Source: Porphyrobacter sp.
GTDB taxonomy: Bacteria; Pseudomonadota; Alphaproteobacteria; Sphingomonadales; Sphingomonadaceae
Length of the DNA: 28,425 nucleotides
Direction of reading: 5' to 3'
Assembly (NCBI GenBank): GCA_014359685.1
Contig: JACIYY010000088.1
Span: 1-28,425, forward strand
Shown piece after piece: positions 1 to 7,725 of the stretch. A program made the translations under genes and the position numbers. Under the pieces are notes generated by a model. That model was not told where the DNA came from. It ran no database searches and worked only from the letters and a program-made list of their open reading frames with translations. Within the stretch, counting starts at the first letter, position 1; each line of letters begins with the position of its first letter.

Positions 1-14
1 AGCATTGATCGGGC

Positions 15-185
15 ATGACCAAGGACAAGTATCTGGGAGCCGGCGGCAAGGCCGCCATCGCCGGCGCGATCGGTTCGGCCGCCATCGCCGCCGCGCTGCT
101 CTACGTCAATCGCCGCAAGGAGCGGGAGCGGCGGCCGCCCACCGCCACCACTCCGCCGTCGGGCGAGCAGCCGGAGACCGACTGA
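15..185 (+). CDS. Small single-pass membrane protein upstream of leuD
   Basis: An ATG opens a 56-residue frame whose TGA shares one base with the leuD start (TGATG), so the two are probably translationally coupled. The protein has a short polar N-terminus (MTKDKY), one Gly/Ala-rich hydrophobic segment at about residues 12-31, then a strongly basic stretch (RRKERERR, about 33-40) and a Pro/Thr-rich acidic tail. This layout suggests a one-pass inner-membrane protein, with the basic stretch probably cytoplasmic by the positive-inside rule. I recognise no family. Its position just before leuD suggests it belongs to a leucine operon, with leuC perhaps ending just outside the window; a function in leucine synthesis cannot be inferred. 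The frame is too short to be certain it is expressed, but the coupling to leuD and the ordered layout favour a real gene. Confidence 0.6.
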   Translation: MTKDKYLGAGGKAAIAGAIGSAAIAAALLYVNRRKERERRPPTATTPPSGEQPETD

Positions 186-787
186 TGGAGCCGCTCCACA
201 CGGTGGAGGGGCGGGCGGTCCCGTTCGGGCGCAAGAATGTCGACACCGACCTCATCATTCCCGCCCGCTGGCTGAAGACGATCAGCCGTGACGGGCTGGG
301 CCGGGGCGCGTTCGAAACCGTGCGGGCAGATCCCGGCAACGTCTTCGACCGGCCCGAATTCGCCCGCGCGCCGATCCTGATCGCAGGCGACAATTTCGGC
401 TGCGGGTCGAGCCGCGAGCACGCCGCCTGGGCGCTGCTCGACATGGGCGTGCGGGCGGTGATCGCCCCCAGCTTCTCCGACATCTTTGCCGGCAATGCCT
501 TCAAGAACGGGATCCTGACCGTGGTCCTGCCGCAGCCGGCGGTCGACCGGCTGCTGGCGGTGGCCGAGACCGACCCGATCGCCATCGACCTCGAACACCA
601 GACCGTCACCACCCCGTTCCAGGATCGCTTCACCTTCGAGATCGACCCGTTCCGCAAGCGCTGCCTGATGGAAGGGTTGGACGAGGTCTCGCTGACCCTC
701 GCCCGCGACGCCGCGATCGCCGCCTATGAGCGCCGGCTCGCCGCTGCCCAGCCGTGGGTGGCGCGCGGAACGGGGATTGCCGCCTGA
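185..787 (+). CDS. leuD: 3-isopropylmalate dehydratase small subunit
   Basis: This is the small subunit of isopropylmalate isomerase, which with LeuC converts 2-isopropylmalate to 3-isopropylmalate in leucine synthesis in the cytosol. The 200-residue product has the usual length. The family signatures are present: NVDTDLIIP at about residues 18-26 and [13 protein letters not shown] at 68-80, which form the swivel-domain substrate loop. The start was chosen at the ATG that overlaps the stop of the preceding small gene, because the frame upstream of it reads through that gene and shows no LeuD similarity. LeuD carries no iron-sulfur cluster of its own; that sits on LeuC, which is probably left of the window. 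Identification is secure. Confidence 0.96.
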   Translation: MEPLHTVEGRAVPFGRKNVDTDLIIPARWLKTISRDGLGRGAFETVRADPGNVFDRPEFARAPILIAGDNFGCGSSREHAAWALLDMGVRAVIAPSFSDIFAGNAFKNGILTVVLPQPAVDRLLAVAETDPIAIDLEHQTVTTPFQDRFTFEIDPFRKRCLMEGLDEVSLTLARDAAIAAYERRLAAAQPWVARGTGIAA

Positions 788-842
788 CCGCAAGAGCCTT
801 ACCTGCGTTGGCAACCGACACTCTGCTGGCAAGGGCCGTGGC

Positions 843-1166
843 ATGACCGACTTCAAGGACCGTGAGCGCGCCGAGGAGGCGAAGTTCGCACTGGACGGAG
901 AGACCGCGTTCCGCATCGCCGCGCGCCGCAACCGCCTGCTCGGGCATTGGGCGGCCGAACGGATGAACCTGACGCCGGAGGAGGCCGATGCCTATGCCAA
1001 GGCGGTGGTGCAGGCCGATTTCGAGGAAGCGGGCGACGAGGATGTGGTCCGCAAGCTGCTCGGCGACCTGACCGCCGCCGGCTGCGAGATCGACGAGGCA
1101 GCGGTGCGCGCCGCGCTGGAGGCCAAGGCCGTGGAGGCCCGCCGCCAGCTGATGAGCGAATCATGA
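843..1166 (+). CDS. DUF1476 protein, ATP synthase zeta-type inhibitor
   Basis: The 107-residue product matches the DUF1476 family of alphaproteobacteria, whose Paracoccus member is the zeta subunit that inhibits ATP hydrolysis by the F1 part of ATP synthase. Visible signatures are the N-terminal MTDFKDRERAEEAKFA segment, where the inhibitory region of the family lies, then RRNRLLGHWAA at about 28-38 and a helical, acidic C-terminal half. No signal peptide or membrane segment is seen, so it should be cytosolic. It starts 55 bp after leuD and stands before bolA and grxD. The family assignment is strong. Inhibition of this organism's ATP synthase is inferred from the family, and some alphaproteobacterial zeta proteins inhibit only weakly. 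Confidence 0.88.
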   Translation: MTDFKDRERAEEAKFALDGETAFRIAARRNRLLGHWAAERMNLTPEEADAYAKAVVQADFEEAGDEDVVRKLLGDLTAAGCEIDEAAVRAALEAKAVEARRQLMSES

Positions 1167-1200
1167 GGTTGCCCGACCGGGCGCCGGGGGCCGGCCGCTG

Positions 1201-1434
1201 ATGCCGATGCCCGCTGCCGAGATCGCCGCGCTGATCCGCGCCGCCCTGCCCGACGCCGTTGTCGAGATCGAGGATCTGGCCGGCGATGGCGACCATTACC
1301 TCGCCCGCGTCACCACCCCCGCTTTCGCCGGCAAGAGCCGGGTCCAGCAGCACAAGATGGTCTATGATGCGCTGGGCGGGCGGATGGGCGGAGAGCTTCA
1401 CGCCTTGCAACTCACCACCTGTGCCCCCAATTGA
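1201..1434 (+). CDS. bolA: BolA family protein
   Basis: A 77-residue single-domain BolA protein. The family core is visible as DGDHYLARVTTPAFAGKSRVQ at about 29-49, followed by HKMVYDALGG at about 51-60; the invariant histidine of this segment helps bind a [2Fe-2S] cluster together with a monothiol glutaredoxin. The gene lies 33 bp before grxD in the same direction, and BolA-glutaredoxin pairs are known partners in cytosolic iron-sulfur trafficking and iron sensing. The short length fits the BolA2/YrbA-like group rather than E. coli BolA itself. A role in iron-sulfur supply is inferred from family and neighbour. Confidence 0.92.
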   Translation: MPMPAAEIAALIRAALPDAVVEIEDLAGDGDHYLARVTTPAFAGKSRVQQHKMVYDALGGRMGGELHALQLTTCAPN

Positions 1435-1467
1435 CCGGCATCGCAGCAGACCGAAACGGGGCTCTTG

Positions 1468-1797
1468 ATGTCCGATGCCAATGCCCGCCTTTCCCGGATC
1501 GTCAGCGACAGCGACGTGGTCCTGTTCATGAAGGGAACCCCGCTGTTCCCGCAATGCGGCTTCTCCAGCCGGGCGGTTGCCATCCTCGAACATTGCGGGG
1601 TAGCCTATCACAGCGTCGATGTCCTGCAGGACATGGAGCTCCGCCAGGGGATCAAGAGCTTTTCCGACTGGCCGACGATCCCGCAGCTCTACGTCAAGGG
1701 GGAGTTCGTCGGCGGCAGCGACATCATGATGGAGATGTACGAGGCCGGCGAGTTGCAGCAATTGCTGGCCGAAAAGCAGGTCGCCCGCGCCGATTAG
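1468..1797 (+). CDS. grxD: Monothiol glutaredoxin, CGFS type
   Basis: A 109-residue single-domain monothiol glutaredoxin. The active site is C30-G31-F32-S33, preceded by the KGTP motif (22-25) and followed by [18 protein letters not shown], the cis-proline and glutathione-binding region. Proteins of this class bind a glutathione-ligated [2Fe-2S] cluster at a dimer or BolA heterodimer interface and pass it to client proteins. The frame also permits a TTG one codon upstream (1465), but the ATG is preferred. It follows bolA closely and converges with the flavoprotein gene 17 bp away. An 8-bp tandem duplication (GCCGATTA twice) spans its stop codon. Confidence 0.95.
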   Translation: MSDANARLSRIVSDSDVVLFMKGTPLFPQCGFSSRAVAILEHCGVAYHSVDVLQDMELRQGIKSFSDWPTIPQLYVKGEFVGGSDIMMEMYEAGELQQLLAEKQVARAD

Positions 1798-1804
1798 CCG
1801 ATTA
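1789..1804. repeat. 8-bp tandem duplication at the grxD stop
   Basis: Two adjacent perfect copies of GCCGATTA (1789-1796 and 1797-1804) straddle the grxD TAG, giving a second in-frame-looking stop just outside the gene. It looks like a small slippage duplication. I see no hairpin with a T-run here that would act as a terminator for the convergent pair. Confidence 0.7.
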
Positions 1805-1814
1805 GCCGCCGCGA

Positions 1815-3038
1815 TCAGGCAGCCAGCTCCTTCAGCGGCACCGAGGCATCGGCCAGCAGCGCCGGATCGATCGAGCGCCCCGCCACCACCAGCTTGCGGC
1901 CCTGCACGTAATCCTTGATTGCGTTGACGCAGTCGAGCGCAATCACCCGCCCGCGCTTCAGATAGACGATTGAGAAGCTGCGCGTGGCCATCTCGCCGCG
2001 CACCACCGCCTGGTCGAAGCCGGTCGACAGGCCGACGGTCTGGAGCCTCAGATCGTACTGGTTGGACCAGAACCACGGCACCGCATCGTATTCGGCCGTG
2101 CCGCCCAGGATCGCCTTCGCGGCGACGGTCGCCTGATCGTGAGCGTTCTGCACCGATTCCAGCCGCACGATGGCGCCATCGGCGAAACGGTTGGCGTGGG
2201 CCGCGCAGTCGCCGATCGCGAAGATGTCGGGCAGGCTGGTGCGGCACAGACCGTCCACCGCCACGCCGTTGCCGCCCTCCGCTCCGGCGGCGATCAGCGG
2301 CGCGACGGCAGGCACGATGCCGATGCCCACGATCACCATCTGCGCCGCGATCTGCTCGCCATCGGCCAGCCGCACGCCGGTGGCCGCGTCCTCTCCGGTG
2401 ATGCAATCGACCCCCGCGCCGAGGCGCACATCGACGCCATGGGCGCGGTGTTCCTGTTCGAAGAAGCGCGACAGCGGCTCCCCGGCGACGCGGGCGAGCA
2501 CCCGGTCGAGCGCTTCGAGGAGCACCACCTCACGGCCCAGCCCGACCAGCACGGCCGCCGCCTCCAGCCCGATATAGCCGCCGCCGATCACCACCACGCG
2601 GCGCGTCTCGGGCAGCTCGGCCATCATCCGGTCGACATCGGCGCGGTTGCGGACCGTGTGGACGCCCTTCAGATGGTGGCCGGCACAGACCAGCCGGCGC
2701 GGCGAGCCGCCCGCGGCCCAGACCAGATGGCGATAGCCGATCGTCTCGCCGGCATCGCTGGTGACGGTATGGGCCTGCGGATCGACGCTGACGACGCGGG
2801 TGCCGAGCGCAAGATCGATCCCGCGTTCGGGCCAGAAGGCCGCCGGCCGGATCAGCATCCGTTCGAAGGTGATCTCGCCGGCGAGATAGTCCTTGGACAG
2901 CGGCGGCCGCTCATAGGGCAGATCCGGCTCATCGCCGATCATCAGGATGCTGCCTGCGAAGCCGTTCTGGCGCAGCGCGATGGCGCAGGCGGCGCCGGCA
3001 TGGCCGGCCCCGACAAGGACCACATCTGCCTGTCTCAT
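1815..3038 (-). CDS. FAD-dependent ferredoxin reductase (putidaredoxin/rhodocoxin reductase type)
   Basis: A 407-residue flavoprotein that would pass electrons from NAD(P)H through FAD to a [2Fe-2S] ferredoxin, typically serving a P450 or Rieske oxygenase. The N-terminal FAD-binding GxGxxG is at residues 10-15, [12 protein letters not shown] follows at 41-52, and a second Rossmann motif for NAD(P)H ([14 protein letters not shown]) lies at about 148-161. The second FAD-contact motif IFAIGD is at 272-277. The C-terminal domain with [17 protein letters not shown] is typical of the putidaredoxin and rhodocoxin reductase group. No ferredoxin or P450 gene is near, so the electron acceptor must be encoded elsewhere. 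It may form a transcription unit with proB, 123 bp upstream on the same strand, but no functional link is evident. Confidence 0.88.
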   Translation of the reverse strand: MRQADVVLVGAGHAGAACAIALRQNGFAGSILMIGDEPDLPYERPPLSKDYLAGEITFERMLIRPAAFWPERGIDLALGTRVVSVDPQAHTVTSDAGETIGYRHLVWAAGGSPRRLVCAGHHLKGVHTVRNRADVDRMMAELPETRRVVVIGGGYIGLEAAAVLVGLGREVVLLEALDRVLARVAGEPLSRFFEQEHRAHGVDVRLGAGVDCITGEDAATGVRLADGEQIAAQMVIVGIGIVPAVAPLIAAGAEGGNGVAVDGLCRTSLPDIFAIGDCAAHANRFADGAIVRLESVQNAHDQATVAAKAILGGTAEYDAVPWFWSNQYDLRLQTVGLSTGFDQAVVRGEMATRSFSIVYLKRGRVIALDCVNAIKDYVQGRKLVVAGRSIDPALLADASVPLKELAA

Positions 3039-3161
3039 CGCCTACACCGTCCCGCCGCTTTTTGCCCGAGCGCAGCCATGGCGCGCGCGAACCGTCGGGG
3101 CAAGAGGGCCGCCCGCTCCCCACATCCATGCCCGCGATCGGCGAGCCCCCCGCCGACGGCG

Positions 3162-4325
3162 CTACAGCGTCGCCCGGTCGAGCCGGGCTTCCCACGGGAT
3201 CTGGCGTTCGTCCAGGGTCACCAGGTTGTGCCCCTCCACCAGCACGCCGCGCGAGTGGTAGCCGAGCAGCGTCTTGACCGGCACGTCCAGGTTGCGGACC
3301 AGGATGGCCGACTCCTCGGACGAGAAATCGGTCATCCCCCGCGCCCGCTCCGCACCATGCTCGTCGTAGATGTGGATCACGTCGCCCTTGGCGTAGTTGC
3401 CGCTGATCGAGCGGACATCCTCCCGCCCGATGCCACGCTGGTTGCGCCCCATTTCCGCCGCCGCCTCGGCGGTGACAACGATGCTGCCCGCCACCTGCAA
3501 GCGGTTGGTGAGCCACATCGCCCAACTCGTCAGCGGCTCGTCATGGGCCGCGCAGGTGGTGCACGGCCGTTCGCCCTTCAGCACCGAGGAGATCGGCTGG
3601 TCCACCTCGCCATTGGCGATCAGCGTGTGGCAGCCGGCGTTCTGCGCCATGTTGGCGGCCTGCAGCTTGGTCAGCATGCCGCCGCTGCCCAGCGCGCCGA
3701 CCTCGCTCGTCACCGACAGATAGTCGCTGACATCGTGGACCGTCTCGACCAGCCGCGCACCCTCTTCGGCAGGGTTGCGGTCGTACAGCCCGTCCACGCT
3801 GGTCAGGATGACCAGGTGCTTGGCCTGGATCATCTGCGCGACTTTGGCGGCCAGGCGATCGTTGTCGCCGACGCGGATCTCCTCGGTGGTGATGGTATCG
3901 TTCTCGTTGATGATCGGCAGAACCCCGGCGGTCAGCAGCCGGTGGAGCGTGTTCTTGGTGTTGAGGAAGCGCGGATGGTCCTCGAAATCGCCGAGAGTGA
4001 CGAGGATCTGCGCGATGCTCAGTTCGTGCTGGTGGCCGATATGCTTGTAGGCGTCCAGCAGCAGCGGCATTCCGCAGGCGGCGGCAGCCTGCTTGTCGCG
4101 CAGGCCGGCGGTCTCCGGCGTCACGCCGACCATCCGCATCCCCAGGGCCACCGCGCCGGAGGAACACAGCACAACCTCGTAGCCCTCGTCGCGCAGCAGC
4201 GCGATGTCTTCCATGATCCGCTGCATGAAAGCCCAGCGCGGGGTCAGACGGACTTGATCTGTGAGAAGACTTGAGCCAACCTTTACGACGACGCGCTTAA
4301 CTTCGTCCACAGAGATCTCCGACAA
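3162..4325 (-). CDS. proB: Glutamate 5-kinase
   Basis: Catalyses ATP-dependent phosphorylation of glutamate, the first step of proline synthesis. The amino-acid kinase domain shows VVVKVGSSLLT (about 12-22), SSGAVALG (55-62), INENDT (139-144) and GSGGMLTK (213-220). A C-terminal PUA-like domain follows. The frame opens at TTG (4325), with a purine-rich stretch about 10 bases before it. A GTG five codons in (4310) has GGAG about 7 bases upstream and is an equally plausible start. The linker after the kinase domain is unusual: it contains a Cys-x-x-Cys (C255, C258) and lacks the RKRWI and GKSLLPAG segments I expect in common ProB proteins. The gene is divergent from proC, and proA is not in the window. 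Confidence 0.9.
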   Translation of the reverse strand: MSEISVDEVKRVVVKVGSSLLTDQVRLTPRWAFMQRIMEDIALLRDEGYEVVLCSSGAVALGMRMVGVTPETAGLRDKQAAAACGMPLLLDAYKHIGHQHELSIAQILVTLGDFEDHPRFLNTKNTLHRLLTAGVLPIINENDTITTEEIRVGDNDRLAAKVAQMIQAKHLVILTSVDGLYDRNPAEEGARLVETVHDVSDYLSVTSEVGALGSGGMLTKLQAANMAQNAGCHTLIANGEVDQPISSVLKGERPCTTCAAHDEPLTSWAMWLTNRLQVAGSIVVTAEAAAEMGRNQRGIGREDVRSISGNYAKGDVIHIYDEHGAERARGMTDFSSEESAILVRNLDVPVKTLLGYHSRGVLVEGHNLVTLDERQIPWEARLDRATL

Positions 4326-4377
4326 ATAAGTGTTTCTCTCTTCCTGAGGGCTTGCATCCGACGATACACCCGAGGAC

Positions 4378-4441
4378 GTTTGACAAACCGGGTCGGTCCG
4401 AATAGCGGGCGCTTATACCAGCTGCACGGGTTTGGCAAACC
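4378..4441. promoter_or_regulatory. Paired palindromes GTTTG-N-CAAAC, candidate operators for proB/proC
   Basis: The 218-bp spacer between the divergent proB and proC genes contains two copies of the same 11-bp palindrome: GTTTGaCAAAC at 4378-4388 and GTTTGgCAAAC at 4430-4440. The second extends to 13 bp with flanking G and C. Their centres (4383 and 4435) are 52 bp apart, about five helical turns. A further half-site, TGACAAAC, lies at 4457-4464. One palindrome overlaps the likely -35 of proB and the other lies just downstream of its expected start point. This is a classic arrangement for a dimeric repressor binding two sites, but the regulator is unknown. Confidence 0.4.
4412..4439 (-). promoter_or_regulatory. 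Candidate sigma-70 promoter of proB
   Basis: Read on the minus strand, TTTGCC (4439-4434) is followed after 16 bases by TATAAG (4417-4412), a good -10. Transcription would begin near 4405, giving a leader of about 80-95 bases before proB. The -35 lies inside the right-hand palindrome. No other element of comparable quality is visible in the spacer. Confidence 0.4.
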
Positions 4442-4543
4442 AGCGGCGACGGTGCATGACAAACGCACGCGCTCTACCATGATGAAGCTGCCATCCCGGC
4501 GCAGCATCGCGCGGCACAGCAAACGAACAAGAGGAGCAGCGAT

Positions 4544-5350
4544 GTGCGGATCGCACTGATCGGACATGGCAAGATGGGCGCGGCGCTGCTGACCCGGTGG
4601 CAGGCAGTGGCATCGAGCGATTTTCCCGGGCACCGCTTCGTGGTCATCGATCCTGGCCTGGCACCGCAGCACGGCGATGACGATGCCCGCGTGACCTTCC
4701 TCAACCAGCCGCCTGCGCCGGCCGAGAGCCGCTTCGACCTCGTGATCCTCGCGGTGAAGCCGCAATTGCTGGACAAGGTGCTGCCGCTCTATGCCGGGCG
4801 GCTGGCCGACGGTGGCTTCGTCGCCTCGATCGCCGCGGGCTGCTCGATCGCCCGGCTCCGCTCGCTCGCGAATGGCGCGCCAGTGGTGCGGATCATGCCC
4901 AACCTGCCGGCCGCGATCGGTGCAGGGGTCAGCGGGCTGTGCGCCGACCCGACCGTCACCGACGCCCAGCGCGACACGATCGAGGCGCTGATGGCGGCCG
5001 TCGGCATGGCGCTGTGGGTGGGTGACGAGGACCAGCTCGACCGCCTCACCGCCATCGCCGGCTCCGGCCCCGGCTATGTGTTCGAGATCGCCCGCAGCTA
5101 TGTCGAGGCGGCGCGGGCGCTGGGCTTCGCGCCGGAGGTGGCGCGACAGCTGGTGCTCGCCACGATGGCCGGCACCATCGCCATGGCGCAGCAATCGGAG
5201 CTGGGGCTGGAGGAGCTGCGGGCCAGCGTCACCAGCAAGGGCGGCACCACCGAGGCGGGGCTGGCGGCGCTCAATGGCGACCGCGCGCTCGACCGGCTGC
5301 TGAGCGAGACGCTGCAGGCCGCCTATGCCCGCGCGGTCGCGCTGCGCTGA
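4544..5350 (+). CDS. proC: Pyrroline-5-carboxylate reductase
   Basis: Reduces pyrroline-5-carboxylate to proline with NAD(P)H, the last step of proline synthesis. The 268-residue product has the nucleotide-binding GHGKMG at 7-12, AVKP at 70-73, RIMPN at 116-120, GSGPGY at 173-178 and the signature SKGGTTEAGL at 231-240. The start is a GTG at 4544, with AGGAG about 6 bases upstream; an ATG two bases earlier is out of frame. The gene is divergent from proB, so the shared spacer can coordinate both. It converges on the GH97 gene, with an inverted repeat between the two. Confidence 0.95.
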   Translation: MRIALIGHGKMGAALLTRWQAVASSDFPGHRFVVIDPGLAPQHGDDDARVTFLNQPPAPAESRFDLVILAVKPQLLDKVLPLYAGRLADGGFVASIAAGCSIARLRSLANGAPVVRIMPNLPAAIGAGVSGLCADPTVTDAQRDTIEALMAAVGMALWVGDEDQLDRLTAIAGSGPGYVFEIARSYVEAARALGFAPEVARQLVLATMAGTIAMAQQSELGLEELRASVTSKGGTTEAGLAALNGDRALDRLLSETLQAAYARAVALR

Positions 5351-5353
5351 TCC

Positions 5354-5393
5354 GGCATCGAAAGGGGCCGGGGCGCGGGGCCGGCGCGATGCC
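5354..5393. terminator. Inverted repeat between convergent proC and GH97 gene
   Basis: Perfect 7-bp arms GGCATCG (5354-5360) and CGATGCC (5387-5393) flank a 26-bp, nearly all-GC loop just after proC. The position between convergent genes suits a bidirectional transcription end, but there is no T-run on either side, so an intrinsic terminator is not proven. Confidence 0.3.
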
Positions 5394-5447
5394 TCGGCAG
5401 CAATGCGCCATCCCCGCTGATGAGCTCGCGCATCGCCGCACCCGCGA

Positions 5448-7559
5448 TCAGCGCGGCCGGGGCGTCAGGGCGATGCCGAAACCGCCGCCTGCCTCCATGG
5501 TGATCGCCAGAACGTCGCCGCTGGTGACGGTGTAACGCTCGCGCACCATCGCGAAGCGGTCGCCGTCGATGCCGCCGCCGGGTCCGTCGCGCCAGATTTC
5601 GGCGGTGTAGCGCACGCCTGCGGGGAGCAGGGACAGGTCGATCCTCACCTCGCGGCGCCGCTCGTCAGTGACGCCGCCGATCCACCAATCCTGTCCCCCG
5701 CGCCGCTGGCGCGCGACCACCGCATAGTCGCCGATCTCGCCCGCCAGCACCCGGGTTTGTTCCCAGTCGACCGGCACCTGCTCGATGAAGGCGAGCGCGT
5801 CGGGGTGCCTCGCATAGTTCTCGGGCAGGTCGGCCGCCATCTGCAAGGGCGAATAGATCACCACGTAATCGGCCAGCTGGCGCGCGAGGGTGTTGGGGAT
5901 CGGCCGGCCGTTGCGGCCGACCAGGCTGACGATCCCTGGCGTCAGGTCGAGCGGTCCCGACAGCATCCGGGTGAACAGCAGCGTCGGTTCGTGGTCCGGC
6001 GGGTTGGGCGGTTCGCCCCAGGCGTTGTATTCGGTCCCGCGGGCGCCTTCGCGGGTGACCAGGTTGGGGTAGGTCCGGCGCAGGCCGGTGTCCTTGATCG
6101 GCTCGTGCGCGTTGATGGCGATCCGCCGCTCCGCCGCTTCGCGGGCGACCAGCACGTGATGGCGCGCCATGAACTGGCCGTCGTGCCATTCCCATTGCTC
6201 GGTGCCGTCCGCATCCTCGCGCAGGACCATGCCCGCATCGGCGACGTAGCCGGTTTTCACCGCATGCACCCCATGGCGCCGGTAATAATCGAGCGCCGCG
6301 TCGAGCTGCCGCTCGTACAGGCCGGCATTGCCGGCGGTCTCGTGGTGCCCCATGATCTCGACGCCCCGGGCGGCGGCATGGGCGGCGACCCGGTCCATGT
6401 CGAAATCGGGATAGGCCTCGGCGAAGCGGAAATTGCGCCCGCTCTCGCTCCACCAGCCCTTGTTCCAGCCTTCCACCAGCACCGAGCCGAAGCCGTGCTC
6501 GGCGGCGAAATCGATGTAGCGCAGCGCGTGCGCGGTGGTGGCGCCATGCTTCGGCCCGTCGCTCCAGCTCCACAGGTCGAGATGCATCGCCCACCAGATG
6601 CCGACATATTTGTGGGGCCGCACCCAGCTTACATCGCCTAGCCGGTTGGGCTCGTTGAGGTTGAGGATGAGGTCGGAGGCGGCGTAGAGCGCCGGCGCGT
6701 CCTCGGCGATGAGGATCGCCCGCCACGGGGTCGCGAAGGGCGCAGTGCCGCGCACCTTCCACGGCGCAGAGGACGGCGCCAGCCGCGTGCGGAAGCGCTG
6801 CCCCTCGATCCGCTGGAGCCAGAAGGCCGAATAATCGGCCAGCGCCGCCTCGTGGATCGCGATATGCAGGCCATCGTCCTTGCGGCGGAAGGTGATCGGC
6901 GTGTGCGCGGTGCCGACCTCGCCGGCCGGGGTGTGGCGGTAGAGATATTCGTAGCGGTTCCACTCGCCGCCCGGGATCCACCACGCCTCGCTCGCGGACC
7001 CGGCCTCGCCGGCGATCACGAACTCGGTCAGCTCCTCGTCGATCATCACCTCGGCAAGCTGCTCCTGCGCCGGGAATTCGAAGCGGAAGCCCACGCCCGC
7101 ATCGAACACCCGCGCCACCATGACCAGCTCGCGCCGGGTCCTGACCTGCTCGCGGATCGGCACGCTGATCTCGCGGTAATCCTCGGCCACCAGCCGGCGC
7201 TCGCCCCAGGGCTGCTCCCAGGTCGCGCTATGCGCGCGGCGCGCCGCCTCGCCCAGCCGCATGTCGTGCGCCCACTTGCCCGCGCCGCGCAGCATGAAAC
7301 CGAGCGTCGAGGGCGCGATCACCGCGCGCCCGTCGCGGGTCACCCAATAGGTCGCCACCTCGTCCACCGTGGTCAGCACGAAGCACAGCCTCCCATTGGG
7401 CGAGCATTGCTCGTGGCGAACATCGTCTCGGGCCTCGTCGGGGGCATCGTCGCGGGCAGCGGCCGGCCCGCCCCAGGCGAGTGTGGCCAGGCAGATCGCC
7501 ATCGCCGCGCGGCGCATCGCTGCCATCGCGGCCCTGCACCAGCCTTCCCTGCGCGTCAT
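5448..7559 (-). CDS. Secreted glycoside hydrolase family 97 (alpha-glucosidase type)
   Basis: A 703-residue exported glycosidase. A basic N-terminus and hydrophobic stretch (about residues 15-35, ending GGPAAA) form a signal peptide. An N-terminal beta-sandwich, a (beta/alpha)8 barrel and a C-terminal beta domain follow, as in GH97. Glutamates fit the inverting SusB pattern: E407 in HHET, E486 in NAHEP and E510 in RGTEYNAW. The last two are 24 residues apart, as I recall for SusB E508 and E532. KTGYV stands where the retaining alpha-galactosidase branch has its nucleophilic Asp, so an inverting alpha-glucosidase is the better guess. The ATG at 7559 has GAGAG upstream; an ATG at residue 15 would also leave a complete signal peptide. 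It is divergent from a sugar importer. Confidence 0.9.
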   Translation of the reverse strand: MTRREGWCRAAMAAMRRAAMAICLATLAWGGPAAARDDAPDEARDDVRHEQCSPNGRLCFVLTTVDEVATYWVTRDGRAVIAPSTLGFMLRGAGKWAHDMRLGEAARRAHSATWEQPWGERRLVAEDYREISVPIREQVRTRRELVMVARVFDAGVGFRFEFPAQEQLAEVMIDEELTEFVIAGEAGSASEAWWIPGGEWNRYEYLYRHTPAGEVGTAHTPITFRRKDDGLHIAIHEAALADYSAFWLQRIEGQRFRTRLAPSSAPWKVRGTAPFATPWRAILIAEDAPALYAASDLILNLNEPNRLGDVSWVRPHKYVGIWWAMHLDLWSWSDGPKHGATTAHALRYIDFAAEHGFGSVLVEGWNKGWWSESGRNFRFAEAYPDFDMDRVAAHAAARGVEIMGHHETAGNAGLYERQLDAALDYYRRHGVHAVKTGYVADAGMVLREDADGTEQWEWHDGQFMARHHVLVAREAAERRIAINAHEPIKDTGLRRTYPNLVTREGARGTEYNAWGEPPNPPDHEPTLLFTRMLSGPLDLTPGIVSLVGRNGRPIPNTLARQLADYVVIYSPLQMAADLPENYARHPDALAFIEQVPVDWEQTRVLAGEIGDYAVVARQRRGGQDWWIGGVTDERRREVRIDLSLLPAGVRYTAEIWRDGPGGGIDGDRFAMVRERYTVTSGDVLAITMEAGGGFGIALTPRPR

Positions 7560-7664
7560 CGCCGCTCTCCCGACACCCTGCCCCCGGCAGCCCCGATTCT
7601 CCCCGCGAAACGATCTCCGCGCCCCGGGCGTTGTCTCCTGTCTGGCCAGCTTTGATAATTGGTG

Positions 7665-7681
7665 CAACCCGGAGCGGGTTG
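7665..7681. promoter_or_regulatory. 17-bp palindrome between GH97 and sugar transporter genes
   Basis: CAACCCG (7665-7671) and CGGGTTG (7675-7681) are perfect 7-bp inverted arms around GAG, 45 bp before the transporter start and 106 bp before the glycosidase start. Its place in the shared upstream region suggests an operator for a sugar-responsive repressor. The sequence does not match a LacI-type operator with a central CG that I know, and no regulator gene is adjacent. Confidence 0.4.
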
Positions 7682-7725
7682 GCGTAGGCCGCGTCGACCA
7701 GCCGCAAAGGTGGAGAGGAACCGCG

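Noticed and set aside
2139..4274. Long open frame on the plus strand opposite the flavoprotein and proB genes
   Set aside because: Composition is typical of an antisense shadow and it spans two well-identified genes and their spacer.
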